A DNA stretch of 64,000 bases from G965279355 sp965279355 (GCA_965279355.1 OZ257155.1:1550001-1614000); one strand, 5' to 3'. Counted from the stretch's first letter, positions 16,726 through 26,556 are shown. The notes: a model not told the origin generated them from the letters alone. Made by a program: numbers and translations.

Positions 16726-18378
16726 GTGAGCGAGCCGCAAACCAGCGCGTGGCCGGGCGCCGTGTGGCGCTGGATCGATGCCACCATTTTCGATCTCGGG
16801 CGCCAGTTCCGCTTCTCCTATCTGCCGCCGCTGATGGTCTATCTCGCGGCGGGCGTGTCGGGTCTGACCGCCATCGTCGGGACGTTCTTCGTCAAGGAAC
16901 AGTTTGGCTTCACCGCCGCGTTCCTCGCCGGCCTCGGCTTCTGGGCCGGCATCCCCTGGGCGCTCAAGATGCCACTCGGCCATCTCGTCGATCTGATCTG
17001 GCGATGGAAGGCGGTGCTGGTCTATCTCGGCGCGACGCTGATCGCCCTTAGCCTGGCCATCATGTACGGCCTGATCCTGCATGCCGACCGCCTGGCGGCG
17101 ATGATGAGCGTGGAAGCCTGGTACGTCCTGGGCGCCCTCCTCGCCCCGGTCGGTTATGTACTGCAGGACGTGGTAGCGGATGCCATGACGGTCGAAGCGG
17201 TGCCGACCGTCGACGGGCAAGGCCACGCCTATCCCGAAGAAACGATCAAGGCGATGCACACGACGATGCAGACGCTGGGTCGGGTGGCAATCATTTCCGG
17301 CTCGGTCGCGGTCGCGGCACTCAACATCTGGGTGTTCCGCGGCGTCGAGGCGATGTCGGCGGAAGACAAGATCAATGCCTATGCCGACATCTATCTTCTG
17401 GCCCTGATCATCCCGGCGATTTCGATCCTCGGTGTCATCCTTGCGGCCATCGCCCGCCGGCGCCGCGCCGCAACGCTGCGGCGCCAGGGCCTCGACGATC
17501 CGAAGATTGCCGCCGTGCTCGACGCCGGGATCGAGAAGACCGATCCCGACTGGCGCATCATCCTGGGCAGCGCCGCCTTCGTCGCCTTCACGCTGACAAC
17601 CGGGCTGTCCTCGCTGCCGTTCGATCAGGAGATCATCTTTGCCGGGTCGATGGCGATCGTTCTCTTCCTCATGTACCGGCTGTTTGCCGAACTCGCGCCC
17701 GCTCAACGGCGGATGCTGTGGGGTACGGCGATCATCATCTTCGTGTTCCGCGCGGTCCCGCTGCCGGGACAGGGGGCGGCGTGGTGGGAAATCGACGTGC
17801 TCGGCTTCGACCAGCAGTTCCTGTCGGTCCTGACGCTCATCACGACCTTCCTGGCGCTCGCCGGCATGATCGTCCTGCGCCCGTTCATGGCGCAGCGCTC
17901 CATCGCCGATGTCGTGATGGTTCTCACGATCGTCTCCGGGATCCTGTCCCTGCCCAATATCGGACTGTTCTACGGCCTGCATGAATGGACCGCGGCGCAC
18001 ACCGCCGGCATCGTCGATGCGCGGTTCATCGCCATTCTCGACACCGCCGTGGAATCGCCGCTGGCGCAGATCTCGATGGTCCCGCTGCTGGCCTGGATCG
18101 CCCGCAGCGCGCCGGCGCATCTGAAAGCAACGTTCTTCGCCGTGATGGCGTCGTTCACCAACCTCGCCCTCTCCGCGAGCAGCCTCGGCACCCGGTACGT
18201 CAACGAGATCTTCGTGGTCGAACGCGAAGTGCGCGACCGGGCCACCGGCGCCATCACCACCGCCGCCGACTACAGCGCGCTGGGCTGGCTGCTGATCACG
18301 GTGACGGTGCTCACTGTCCTGCTGCCGGTGATCGCCATCGCCATCGTCCAGCTCTCCCCGCTGCGGACCAGACAGTAA
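16726..18378 (+). CDS. BT1/MFS-family membrane transporter
   Basis: 550 residues beginning at GTG 16726, two bases after the aminotransferase stop. About 12 to 14 hydrophobic segments are visible, with a charged central loop (AIARRRRAATLRRQGLDD). VGYVLQDVVADAMTVEAVP resembles the D-x-x-x-D motif region of BT1 (folate-biopterin transporter) family proteins, also VKEQFGFTAAFLAGLGFWAGIPWALKMPLGHLVD. Substrate is not predictable; co-location with the aminotransferase hints at an amino compound. Confidence 0.8.
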   Translation: MSEPQTSAWPGAVWRWIDATIFDLGRQFRFSYLPPLMVYLAAGVSGLTAIVGTFFVKEQFGFTAAFLAGLGFWAGIPWALKMPLGHLVDLIWRWKAVLVYLGATLIALSLAIMYGLILHADRLAAMMSVEAWYVLGALLAPVGYVLQDVVADAMTVEAVPTVDGQGHAYPEETIKAMHTTMQTLGRVAIISGSVAVAALNIWVFRGVEAMSAEDKINAYADIYLLALIIPAISILGVILAAIARRRRAATLRRQGLDDPKIAAVLDAGIEKTDPDWRIILGSAAFVAFTLTTGLSSLPFDQEIIFAGSMAIVLFLMYRLFAELAPAQRRMLWGTAIIIFVFRAVPLPGQGAAWWEIDVLGFDQQFLSVLTLITTFLALAGMIVLRPFMAQRSIADVVMVLTIVSGILSLPNIGLFYGLHEWTAAHTAGIVDARFIAILDTAVESPLAQISMVPLLAWIARSAPAHLKATFFAVMASFTNLALSASSLGTRYVNEIFVVEREVRDRATGAITTAADYSALGWLLITVTVLTVLLPVIAIAIVQLSPLRTRQ

Positions 18379-18391
18379 ACGGAAGCGGACG

Positions 18392-18613
18392 TCACGTTGC
18401 CGCGACGGTCTTGTCCTTGCGGCGGCTGACCTGCATCTGGCCGTCGGCGGCCTTCACATAGGTCGTCTGCCCGACCGCTAGCCGGTCGAAGATGATCACG
18501 AGCGCGCGCGGCAAACTGCGGTACTCCTTCGAGCCCTTGTTGCCGCCGTTGTAGACGGTGAGCGCCTGCTGCACCTGTGCCTTAGTCAGCGGCTTGCCGT
18601 CACTGCCGATCAT
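18392..18613 (-). CDS. Small conserved-looking hypothetical protein
   Basis: 73 residues, ATG preceded by GGAGG seven bases upstream, so translation is credible. Begins MIGSDGKPLTKAQVQQALTVYNGG and ends basic (SRRKDKTV). No membrane span, signal or known motif. Ends 14 nt from the convergent carrier gene. Function unknown. Confidence 0.65.
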   Translation of the reverse strand: MIGSDGKPLTKAQVQQALTVYNGGNKGSKEYRSLPRALVIIFDRLAVGQTTYVKAADGQMQVSRRKDKTVAAT

Positions 18614-18637
18614 CGCGCGTCCTCCAAAAGATCTGCA

Positions 18638-19894
18638 TTACTGGAACTCGCTCCACAGGTCTCCCCGCGGCCAGTTCTGTCCGACACGTTGTCCGGCCTG
18701 AATCAACGCACGGTCGATGTCCCCGGCGAAGCCGTCGCGATCCCGGGGCCGCAAGTTGAAAGCGACGACCCACGCGTTGCCGCCAGCATAGCGCACGGCA
18801 AGCGCCTTCGCGCCCGTTTGACTGCCCGAATGGAACCAGTTTTCGCCACCGACGACCGGACGCACCATAATGCCCAGGCCGTAGAACGCTGCGCTGTTCT
18901 CGTTGCCTGGAATAGCCGGGCGCTTGCGCATCTCTCGAACTGTTTCCGGCTTAAGGAGTGCGCGCCCGCGCTGCCCGTCGATCGCGAGCATGATTCGCAG
19001 GAAATCGACCGGCGCTCCAATGTATTGGCCAAGCGCGTCGAAGGATTCGAGCACATAGCCGCCATAGGCGCGATTGACCAGGCCGGAAAGGCCCAGGCCC
19101 GGTACCGGCGTGACACGCGGAGCACCGGGATAGTCATAGTACATCACTTCGCCCGGGAACGCGGTTAGCGTTAGGCCAAGCCGCATGCGCGCCGCGCCGG
19201 ATGGTTCGAGAATCTGGGACCGCACGTAGGCTTCGTAAGGAACGCGCGCGATGCGCTCGATGACGCGGCCGAGGATGCAATAGCCGACGTTCGAATAGGC
19301 GTAGCGAGCGCCGGGCGAGAAATCGAGCGATCCCTCCAGCGAATCGCGCAGGATCGTCTCGCAGGTCGGCGGCATTGGCGCGCCCTGTCTCTCGGCAGCT
19401 TTGACCGCATGCGGCGGGAACAGGGGATCGCCCGAACGATCGCGATCGAAGCCGCCGGTATGCTGAAGAAGATGGCGGATCGTTATCTCGTGAACACGCT
19501 GGTCCCGGATCGCCGACGGACGCGGCCCGATCTCGCCCAGGATCGGCAGAACCTTGTCGTCGAGGCCGACCAGCCCGCGTTCGCTGAGCTGAAGGATCGC
19601 CACCGATGTCAGAACCTTGTTGAGGCTTCCCAGCCGGAACAGGCTGGCCGGCGTCACTGGCTCGTTGCGCTCGCGATTGGCAACGCCGTAGCCCCGCACG
19701 AGAACCAGCCGACCATCGCGCGCGACGGCGAGCGCGCCGCCCGGAACCTGCCATTTCTCAAGAATTCCCTGCATGGCGTGATCGAACGGCTCAAGCCCCG
19801 AGAGCGCCCTGCCGGTCGGCTCAGCCGCACTGGCGGAGAAGACGCCGAGAACAATCCCAACGATCGCGACGAATCCCGTCCCCCGTCCGGCCAT
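18638..19894 (-). CDS. Secreted serine beta-lactamase-fold hydrolase (class C/esterase EstB type)
   Basis: 418 residues with a signal peptide (MAGRGTGFVAIVGIVLGVFSASAAE). The SxxK nucleophile motif is SLNK in LFRLGSLNKVLTSVA, and YSN occurs in YAYSNVGYCILG; a late WFHSGSQTGAKALAV replaces the KTG box with HSGSQTG, as in esterase-like members. Periplasmic. Likely an esterase or D-amino acid peptidase relative and not a true beta-lactamase. Stands alone between two unrelated leftward genes. Confidence 0.88.
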   Translation of the reverse strand: MAGRGTGFVAIVGIVLGVFSASAAEPTGRALSGLEPFDHAMQGILEKWQVPGGALAVARDGRLVLVRGYGVANRERNEPVTPASLFRLGSLNKVLTSVAILQLSERGLVGLDDKVLPILGEIGPRPSAIRDQRVHEITIRHLLQHTGGFDRDRSGDPLFPPHAVKAAERQGAPMPPTCETILRDSLEGSLDFSPGARYAYSNVGYCILGRVIERIARVPYEAYVRSQILEPSGAARMRLGLTLTAFPGEVMYYDYPGAPRVTPVPGLGLSGLVNRAYGGYVLESFDALGQYIGAPVDFLRIMLAIDGQRGRALLKPETVREMRKRPAIPGNENSAAFYGLGIMVRPVVGGENWFHSGSQTGAKALAVRYAGGNAWVVAFNLRPRDRDGFAGDIDRALIQAGQRVGQNWPRGDLWSEFQ

Positions 19895-19925
19895 GGCCCC
19901 CTCCTCAGCGATGCCTCATCCTACC

Positions 19926-21659
19926 TCATGGAAGGGCGCGGGCTGCTTCAACCGCTGGGGCGGCGGCGATCTCCCGCCGCGCCAGGGCGACGGCATCGTC
20001 CAGTTTTGTTTTGTACCGCACCTGCGGCGGGCGGACGCCATGGGTCAGCAGCACACGCCGGACGGCCATGCTGGCGCCGGAGATATAGACGGCCACGCCG
20101 TGACGGCGGGCATGGTGCGCGAACCCTTCGATGGTCGCGGCCGCCGTCGAATCCAGGAACGGCACCGCGGCGAAATCGATCACGTACGCCTTGGGATGCT
20201 CGCCGATGCGATCCAGTGCCGCCGCGACATTGGCGGCCGCGCCGAAAAAGAACGCGCCTGAAATCCGGCAGACGATGATGTCGCGGTCGGTGGCCAACGC
20301 GGCGTCGTAGGGCTTCCGCGGACCGTCCCCGGTGTCCGGCCGGTCTTCCCCGGCGATCGGTCGCGCGCTGTCGACCTCGACGGCCTGCGCCATGCGATGG
20401 AGGAACAACAGCACGCCGATGCCAAAGCCGGCCAGGATGCCTTCCGTCAGATCGCGGAAAACCACCAGCAAAAACGTCGACAGAAGCACGACCGCATCGC
20501 CCGTCGAGGCGCGGAGCAGGGTCAGGAATTCGTATTTTTCCGCCATCGTCCACGCGACCACGGCGAGCACGCCGGCCAGCGCCGCGAGCGGGATGTAGCT
20601 TGCCAGCGGCGCGGCGATCAGCATGAACAGCAGCAGGAACACCGAATGCAGCATCCCCGAGATCGGACCGCGTGCGCCGGCGCGCACGTTGGTGGCGGTG
20701 CGAGCGATGGTGCCCGTCACGCAGAAGCCGCCGAACAGCGACGACGCGATATTCGCCGCACCCTGCGCCACCAGCTCGCAGTTCGAGCGATGGTGGCGCC
20801 CGGTCATGCTGTCGGCAACGACCGCCGAGAGAAGGCTTTCGATGGCGCCGAGCAGGGAGAAGGACAACGCCGCCGGCAGCACGGCCATGACCTTGTCCGG
20901 CGACAGGTCCGGCAATTCGGGCCACGGCACCGATTGCGGAATGCCGCCGAAGCGGGTGCCGATGGTTTCGACATGCAGGCCAAAGGCAAGGCTGGCCAGC
21001 GCCGCCGCGCCGACGGCAATCAGGTAAGCCGGCCAGTGCGGCCGGAACCGGCGAACGACGACGATGGCGCCGATCGACAGCAGCGCGATGGCCACGGCCG
21101 AGGCGTTGACGGTCGGCAGCGCCTCGCCCAGCGCCTGCAATTTTGGAACGATCGGACCCGGCTCTTTTTCCGACAGGGTCAGGCCCAGCAGTTCGCTAAG
21201 CTGGCTGGCAAAGATGATGACGGCGATGCCGGCGGTGAACCCGACCGTCACGGGATAGGGAATGTATTTGATGAAGGTGCCGAGCCGCAGAAATCCCGCG
21301 ACCAGCAGGATGACACCCGAGAGCAGCGTGGCGAGGACCAGGCCGTCCACGCCATGCAGCGTCACCGTCGTCGCCACCAGCACGATGAAGGCGCCCGCCG
21401 GCCCACCGATCTGGAACCGGCTGCCGCCCAGAGCCGAGACGACAAAGCCGCCGAAGATCGCCGTATACAGGCCGCGATCCGGCGACACGCCCGAAGCGAT
21501 AGCGATGGCCATGGAGAGCGGTAGCGCCACGATGGCGACGGTCAGTCCCGCGACAGCGTCGGCCTTGAAGTCGAGCGCGCTGTAGCGCTCCCGCAGGATG
21601 GTCACGAGCTTGGGCGTGAACAACTCGATCAGTGCTGGTTCGCGCGCGTCAACAGCCAT
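19926..21659 (-). CDS. SulP-family anion permease with STAS domain
   Basis: 577 residues. N-terminal ALDFKADAVAGLTVAIVALPLSMAIAIASG and GLYTAIFGGFVVSALGGSRFQIGGPAGAF are the SulP signature. About 10 to 14 membrane spans end near residue 410. The cytosolic STAS domain follows, with AYVIDFAAVPFLDSTAAATIEGF. SulP proteins import sulfate, bicarbonate or dicarboxylates; the ion is not predictable. No carbonic anhydrase is adjacent. Confidence 0.93.
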   Translation of the reverse strand: MAVDAREPALIELFTPKLVTILRERYSALDFKADAVAGLTVAIVALPLSMAIAIASGVSPDRGLYTAIFGGFVVSALGGSRFQIGGPAGAFIVLVATTVTLHGVDGLVLATLLSGVILLVAGFLRLGTFIKYIPYPVTVGFTAGIAVIIFASQLSELLGLTLSEKEPGPIVPKLQALGEALPTVNASAVAIALLSIGAIVVVRRFRPHWPAYLIAVGAAALASLAFGLHVETIGTRFGGIPQSVPWPELPDLSPDKVMAVLPAALSFSLLGAIESLLSAVVADSMTGRHHRSNCELVAQGAANIASSLFGGFCVTGTIARTATNVRAGARGPISGMLHSVFLLLFMLIAAPLASYIPLAALAGVLAVVAWTMAEKYEFLTLLRASTGDAVVLLSTFLLVVFRDLTEGILAGFGIGVLLFLHRMAQAVEVDSARPIAGEDRPDTGDGPRKPYDAALATDRDIIVCRISGAFFFGAAANVAAALDRIGEHPKAYVIDFAAVPFLDSTAAATIEGFAHHARRHGVAVYISGASMAVRRVLLTHGVRPPQVRYKTKLDDAVALARREIAAAPAVEAARALP

Positions 21660-21818
21660 TGGACACCGTCTTTACCCCGAACTCTTACTATCGCCCGTGA
21701 CCATCATACAAAGCGTGGCGTTTATTGCACGGCTGGAATGCTAATTGCGCACCGGCGAAGGGCTGGCACCAAATATGCTTCGAATTTTGGCGCGCAGATC
21801 AGCATACGAGGCAAAGCC

Positions 21819-23183
21819 ATGGCGACGTCACGCACCCCGAAAAAACAGCTGAAACTCGGCGGTTTCTTTCATCCGACCGGCAACCATGTTGCTTCCTGGT
21901 TGCATCCTAATTCGCAACTCGATGCCGGCATCAACTTTCAGCACTATGCCGAGATCGCCCAGACGGCCGAACGCGGCAAGTTCGACCTGATCTTCCTGCG
22001 CGACAACGCGACGACGCGCGACGGCAACCTGGAGGCGCTGAAGCGCTGGCCGCAATACATGTGCTACTTCGAGCCGACGACCCTGCTATCGGCCCTGGCG
22101 CCGCTCACCAAGCATATCGGACTGGTCGCGACCGCCACCGCCAGCCACAACGAGCCCTACAACATCGCGCGGCGCTTCGCCTCGCTCGATCACATCACCG
22201 GCGGCCGCGCCGGCTGGAACGTCGTCGCATCGTCGGACCGGTCAGAAAATCTCAACTTCGGGGTCAAGCAGCCGGTGAGCGAAGCCGACCGCTATGGACG
22301 CGCGGGCGAATTCATGGAGATCTGCCGCGGTCTCTGGGACAGCTGGGACGACGATGCCTTCCTGCGCGATCGCAAGACGTCGACCTATTTCGACCCGGCG
22401 AAACTTCACCGGCTCGATTTCGAGGGCAAATATTTCTCCGTCCGCGGACCGCTGAATCAGGCCCGTCCACCGCAGGGCTATCCCGTCATCGCCAATGCCG
22501 GCGTGTCCAACACCGGCAAGGATTTCGCCGCGCAATATGCGGAGATCATGTTCACCCCGCTGAACACGATCGAGCAGGCCAAGGCGCTCTATGGCGACCT
22601 GAAAGGACGCATGGCGAAATACGGGCGCGACCCCGCGCATCTGAAGCTGATGCCCGGTCTTAACGTCATCGTCGCCAGGACCGAGTCAGAGGCCAGGGAA
22701 AAACACGAGTACCTGCAGTCGCTCATTCATCCCGATGTGGGCCGGCAGCTTCTGTCGACCGAATTCGGTTTCGATCTCCTGCCCTATCCTGTCGACGAGC
22801 CGCCGCCCTATCACCTGATCGATGAAAAGGGCTCCGCGCAGCGCGCAAAGCTCGTCGAATGGACGAAGAGCCGTAACATGACGATCCGCGAGATTTATCT
22901 CTGGTATGCCGGCGGACGCGGCCAGCGCTCGCTGATCGGCACGCCGCAGAGCATCGCCGACGACATGCAGCACTGGTTGGAGAGCGAGGCCGTGGATGGC
23001 TTCCTGATTCAGCCGCCATGGCTGCCGGGCGGGCTCAACGAGTTCGTGGACATGGTGGTGCCGGAACTGCAGCGCCGCGGGATTTTCCGGACAGAATACG
23101 AAGGCCGCACCCTGCGCGAGAACCTCGGCCTGCCGCGGCCCCCCAGCCGTTACAGCAAGGACATCAGCAACGCCGCGGAGTAA
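21819..23183 (+). CDS. LLM-class flavin-dependent monooxygenase, NtaA/SnaA/DszA family
   Basis: 454 residues from ATG 21819, with GAGG nine bases upstream. Typical features are KLGGFFHPTGNHVASWLHP, the TIM-barrel segment RGKFDLIFLRDN, HIGLVATATASHNEPYNIARRFASLDHITGGRAGWNVVAS, and YFSVRGPLNQARPPQGYPVIANAGVS. These enzymes use FMNH2 from a partner reductase to cleave C-N or C-S bonds in chelators, sulfonates or dibenzothiophene. No flavin reductase is adjacent. Substrate unknown. Confidence 0.92.
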   Translation: MATSRTPKKQLKLGGFFHPTGNHVASWLHPNSQLDAGINFQHYAEIAQTAERGKFDLIFLRDNATTRDGNLEALKRWPQYMCYFEPTTLLSALAPLTKHIGLVATATASHNEPYNIARRFASLDHITGGRAGWNVVASSDRSENLNFGVKQPVSEADRYGRAGEFMEICRGLWDSWDDDAFLRDRKTSTYFDPAKLHRLDFEGKYFSVRGPLNQARPPQGYPVIANAGVSNTGKDFAAQYAEIMFTPLNTIEQAKALYGDLKGRMAKYGRDPAHLKLMPGLNVIVARTESEAREKHEYLQSLIHPDVGRQLLSTEFGFDLLPYPVDEPPPYHLIDEKGSAQRAKLVEWTKSRNMTIREIYLWYAGGRGQRSLIGTPQSIADDMQHWLESEAVDGFLIQPPWLPGGLNEFVDMVVPELQRRGIFRTEYEGRTLRENLGLPRPPSRYSKDISNAAE

Positions 23184-23205
23184 TCGCGCCTTCTAGCACC
23201 CGCTT

Positions 23206-24600
23206 CTAGCGCCCGACCCGCCAGGCGCCGGCAGCCACCGCCGCGGCGTTGATTCCGCCGAACAGCCATAGTCCGATGGCGATGGTGATGAACAGGCTCT
23301 GTTCGCCGTAGCCGAGTTGGTGAAACAGCAGCCAGCCGATCCCGGCGACGAATACCATGCGGATCACTCCGGCCGTAAAGGGCCAGAGCATGCGGCCGGC
23401 GCCCTGCGACGAGAAATAGAGCACCATGCCGAGGCCGAACCCGCCGAAGCTCGGGCCGACCCATTGCAGATACGTCGTGCCAATGGCGATCACTGCGGGA
23501 TCGGAGGTGAACAGGCCGAGCCAGACTTCCGGAAAGAGCGCCGCCGCAAGGCCGAGTGTCTCGGTCGAGACAAAGCCGATGGCGGCGCCGATCCACGCCG
23601 CGCGCTGCGCGCGCTCGATCTTGCCGGCGCCGATATTGGTCCCAACCATCGCCACCAGCGGCCCGCCGAGACCGAATGTCAGCGGGATCAGCATGTATTC
23701 CAGCCGCACGCCGATGCCGTAGCCGGCAATCGCCGCCGTGCCGAGCACGCCCAGCAGCGCCGTGATGATCGCCACCGTCAGATTGGTCAGGATCGTATTC
23801 AGTGTTGCGAGACTGCCGACATGCAGAATATCGGCAAGCAGGGTCCAGCGCACCGCAAGGTGCCGCAGTCCCGGCCGTAGCAGACCGCGCCCCGACAGCA
23901 CGTACCAGCCAAGGATCGCCGCGCTGATCGCGTAGTAGATCACGACGGCCGCCGCCGCTCCGGCGATGCCATAGGCGGGGATCGGGCCGAAGCCGAGCAG
24001 CAGGACCGGCGCCAGCACCAGCACCAGCACCGCGCCGCCGCAGATCACTAAGGCCTGCATCATCATGCTGCCGGTGCCGCGCAGGATGGCCGCGAAGGTA
24101 TTCGCCAGCCACAGGAACACGTTGCCGGCAAACAGCATGTTCGAATAGGCAAGCGCCTCGGCCAGCGCCGCATCGCGTCCACCGAAAGCGCCATACAGCG
24201 ACGGGCCGAAACCGATGACAAGGGCGCTGAACAGCAGGCCGAAGAAGAGCGCGAGATAGGTCGCCTGGATCGCCAGCGCGTCGGCATCGTCGCGCCGGCC
24301 GCTGCCGAGCGCCCGCGCGATGGCCGAGGCAATGCCGCCGCCCATGGCGCCGCCGGACATCATCTGCATGAACATCAGCATCGGCAGCACCAGCGCGATG
24401 CCGGCAATCGCATCGGTGCCGAGCCACGACACGTAATAGGCCTCAACGACGCCGAGACCGGATTGCACCACCATGACCAGGATGTTCGGCCAGGCCAACC
24501 GCAGCAGGGTCGAGAGGATCGGTCCTTCGAGCAGCAGTCGCGTCTGCGGAGAGAGTGCGGGGCGCGGCGGTGCCGCCGGTGTCGCAAGCGCATCAGGCAT
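23206..24600 (-). CDS. MATE-family efflux transporter
   Basis: 464 residues from ATG 24600 (a GTG at 24609 is possible). Two MatE repeats of six spans each: RLAWPNILVMVVQSGLGVVEAYYVSWLGTDAIAG starts the first, TILTNLTVAIITALLGVLGTAAIAGYG the second. Exports cationic drugs or metabolites using Na+ or H+. It overlaps the upstream MarR gene by eight bases, so the regulator and pump form one leftward operon. Confidence 0.92.
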   Translation of the reverse strand: MPDALATPAAPPRPALSPQTRLLLEGPILSTLLRLAWPNILVMVVQSGLGVVEAYYVSWLGTDAIAGIALVLPMLMFMQMMSGGAMGGGIASAIARALGSGRRDDADALAIQATYLALFFGLLFSALVIGFGPSLYGAFGGRDAALAEALAYSNMLFAGNVFLWLANTFAAILRGTGSMMMQALVICGGAVLVLVLAPVLLLGFGPIPAYGIAGAAAAVVIYYAISAAILGWYVLSGRGLLRPGLRHLAVRWTLLADILHVGSLATLNTILTNLTVAIITALLGVLGTAAIAGYGIGVRLEYMLIPLTFGLGGPLVAMVGTNIGAGKIERAQRAAWIGAAIGFVSTETLGLAAALFPEVWLGLFTSDPAVIAIGTTYLQWVGPSFGGFGLGMVLYFSSQGAGRMLWPFTAGVIRMVFVAGIGWLLFHQLGYGEQSLFITIAIGLWLFGGINAAAVAAGAWRVGR

Positions 24601-25039
24601 CGTCGTCACCCACAGACTGAGGCACAGCCTCGGTTACCTTGCGAAGAATGCCGCGCAGCGCGGTGGCTTCATCGGTGCCGAAGCGCTCGGCGAACGCGGC
24701 CTGCGCTTCACGCCAGAGCGGCAAGGCGCGCGCATGCGCGGCCTCGCCGGCCTCGGTCAGGGAAACGGTGCGGCCGCGGCGGTCCGCCTCGTCGGCGCGC
24801 AGCGCGATCAGGCCCTTGCGCTGCAAGGGCCGGAGATTCCGCGCGAGGGTCGTGCGATCCATCATGAGTTCGTCGGCCAGCCGGTTAATACCGACGGGGC
24901 CGATCCGCTTGAGACGGCTCAGCACCGAGTACTGCGTGCCGCGCAGCCCGCTCGGCGCGATGAAGTCGCTGTAGTACTGCGACAGCCGACGTGTGGCCTG
25001 CCGCAGGGCCAGGCAATTGCAAAGCTCGGGGTCCAACAA
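24593..25039 (-). CDS. MarR-family transcriptional regulator
   Basis: 148 residues from a TTG at 25039 with GGAG six bases before it; a TTG at 25060 adds seven residues but lies in the palindrome with no ribosome site. Family features: CNCLALRQATRRLSQYYSDFI, the winged helix GINRLADELMMDRTTLARNLRPLQRKGLI and DRRGRTVSLTEAGEA. Probably represses itself and the overlapping MATE pump through the 28-bp palindrome just upstream. The conserved early CNC cysteines could sense oxidants or electrophiles (inference). Confidence 0.88.
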   Translation of the reverse strand: MLDPELCNCLALRQATRRLSQYYSDFIAPSGLRGTQYSVLSRLKRIGPVGINRLADELMMDRTTLARNLRPLQRKGLIALRADEADRRGRTVSLTEAGEAAHARALPLWREAQAAFAERFGTDEATALRGILRKVTEAVPQSVGDDDA

Positions 25040-25056
25040 GGCACGCTCCGCCGATT

Positions 25057-25084
25057 CCAATTAGGTGTATATACACCTAATTGG
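25057..25084. promoter_or_regulatory. Perfect 28-bp palindrome, likely MarR operator
   Basis: Every base from 25057 to 25084 matches its complement: half-site CCAATTAGGTGTAT and its reverse. The AT-rich centre (TATATA) also looks like a -10 element. It lies immediately upstream of the MarR-MATE operon and about 230 nt before hemA. Length and symmetry fit a MarR dimer site. Confidence 0.75.
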
Positions 25085-25144
25085 CAGATCAGGAAACGGA
25101 AGCGGCAGCTCTCACGCGCGCTTTTCGCCCAATTATTTGATTTT

Positions 25145-25166
25145 GCTGCAAATTTAAAATTGCAGC
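25145..25166. promoter_or_regulatory. Inverted repeat upstream of hemA
   Basis: GCTGCAA (25145-25151) and TTGCAGC (25160-25166) enclose an AT-only spacer. It lies in an AT-rich pocket of the 226-nt region between the palindrome and hemA, so could be part of the hemA or marR promoter. No protein assigned. Confidence 0.3.
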
Positions 25167-25310
25167 GGCACCGCGCGAGGCGCTCTCCGCCCCCTGTTAG
25201 GGACATCTTCGGACTTCGGCGGAGGCTTTTGGTCTGCTAGGTATTGCGTGCATAAGAATGTCACGCCGCCGCCGGGTCACCCTGGCGACCAGGGGATCCT
25301 GAGCCGAACC

Positions 25311-26525
25311 ATGGATTACGAGCGTTTCTTTGCCGATGCGATTGCCGGTCTCAAGGCTGAAGGCCGCTATCGCGTCTTCGCCGATCTCGAACGGCGCGCC
25401 GGCAATTTCCCGCAGGCCACGTTCCGCGATTCGCGCGGTGCGGAAGAGGACGTCACCGTCTGGTGCAGCAACGACTATCTCGGCATGGGCCAGAACGCGT
25501 CGGTGTTGTCCGCCATGGAAAAGGCGCTGCGCGAATGCGGCGCCGGCGCCGGCGGCACGCGCAACATAGCGGGCACCAATCACTATCATGTCCTGCTGGA
25601 GAAAGAGCTCGCGGACCTGCACGGCAAGCAGGCCGGTCTGCTGTTCACTTCAGGGTACTCATCGAACGAGGCGACGCTCTCCACCCTCGCCCGCCTGCTG
25701 CCGAACTGCATCATCTTCTCCGATGCGCTCAACCATGCCTCGATGATCGAGGGCATCCGCCACAGCGGCGCCGAGAAGCAGGTCTTCCAGCACAACGATC
25801 CCGCCGATCTCGAACGCCGCCTGCGGCTGGTCGATCGCGATCGCCCCAAGATCATCGCGTTTGAGTCGGTCTATTCGATGGACGGCGATATCGCGCCGAT
25901 CGAGGCGTTCTGCGAGCTGGCCGAGAAATATGGCGCCCTCACCTATCTCGACGAAGTCCATGCCGTGGGCATGTACGGCAAGCGCGGCGGCGGCATTTCC
26001 GAGCGCGACGGCGTCGGCCATCGCATCGATGTCATCGAAGGCACGCTTGCCAAGGCGTTCGGCGTGGTCGGCGGGTACATCACCGGCACCGCGGCGCTGA
26101 TCGACGCGGTGCGCAGCTTCGCCGCCGGCTTCATCTTCACTACGGCATTGCCGCCGGTGATCGCCGCCGGGGCGCTCGCCAGCGTGCGGCATCTCAAGGC
26201 GAGCACTGCCGAGCGCGAACGGCATCAGGAGCGCGCGGCGCGGCTGAAGGGCCTGCTCGCCAGGGCCGGCCTGCCGGTCATGGACAGCCCGAGCCACATC
26301 GTGCCGGTGTTCGTGGGCGATGCGCGGCTGTGCAAGCAGGCCTCCGACGAGCTGCTGCAGCGTCATCAGATCTACGTGCAGCCGATCAACTATCCGACGG
26401 TGCCGCGCGGCAAGGAACGCCTGCGCATCACGCCGTCGCCGCTGCACAGCGACGAGGCGATGGACCGTCTGGTCGCAGCCCTGCAGGACGTCTGGGCGGT
26501 GCTGCGGATTTCACGCGCCGCGTGA
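25311..26525 (+). CDS. hemA: 5-aminolevulinate synthase
   Basis: 404 residues from ATG 25311. Condenses glycine and succinyl-CoA to 5-aminolevulinate, the first step of haem, bacteriochlorophyll and cobalamin synthesis by the C4 route of alphaproteobacteria. Diagnostic segments: VTVWCSNDYLGMGQN, GTRNIAGTNHYHVLLE, FVSVYSMDGDIAPIE-type strand (FESVYSMDGDIAP), LDEVHAVGMYG and the PLP lysine in EGTLAKAFGVVGGY. Starts MDYERFF, as usual. A winged-helix regulator follows. Confidence 0.96.
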   Translation: MDYERFFADAIAGLKAEGRYRVFADLERRAGNFPQATFRDSRGAEEDVTVWCSNDYLGMGQNASVLSAMEKALRECGAGAGGTRNIAGTNHYHVLLEKELADLHGKQAGLLFTSGYSSNEATLSTLARLLPNCIIFSDALNHASMIEGIRHSGAEKQVFQHNDPADLERRLRLVDRDRPKIIAFESVYSMDGDIAPIEAFCELAEKYGALTYLDEVHAVGMYGKRGGGISERDGVGHRIDVIEGTLAKAFGVVGGYITGTAALIDAVRSFAAGFIFTTALPPVIAAGALASVRHLKASTAERERHQERAARLKGLLARAGLPVMDSPSHIVPVFVGDARLCKQASDELLQRHQIYVQPINYPTVPRGKERLRITPSPLHSDEAMDRLVAALQDVWAVLRISRAA

Positions 26526-26556
26526 GCGCCCGGGCCGCGATGACAGCCGGCTGACC

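Noticed and set aside
16678..18120. 480-codon leftward frame opposite the BT1-type carrier
   Set aside because: Extremely charged sequence, complement of a hydrophobic membrane protein gene; no support.
18638..19894. Serine hydrolase considered as an AmpC beta-lactamase
   Set aside because: SxxK and YSN are present but the KTG box is replaced by HSGSQTG, and no AmpR regulator is nearby; esterase-like is safer.
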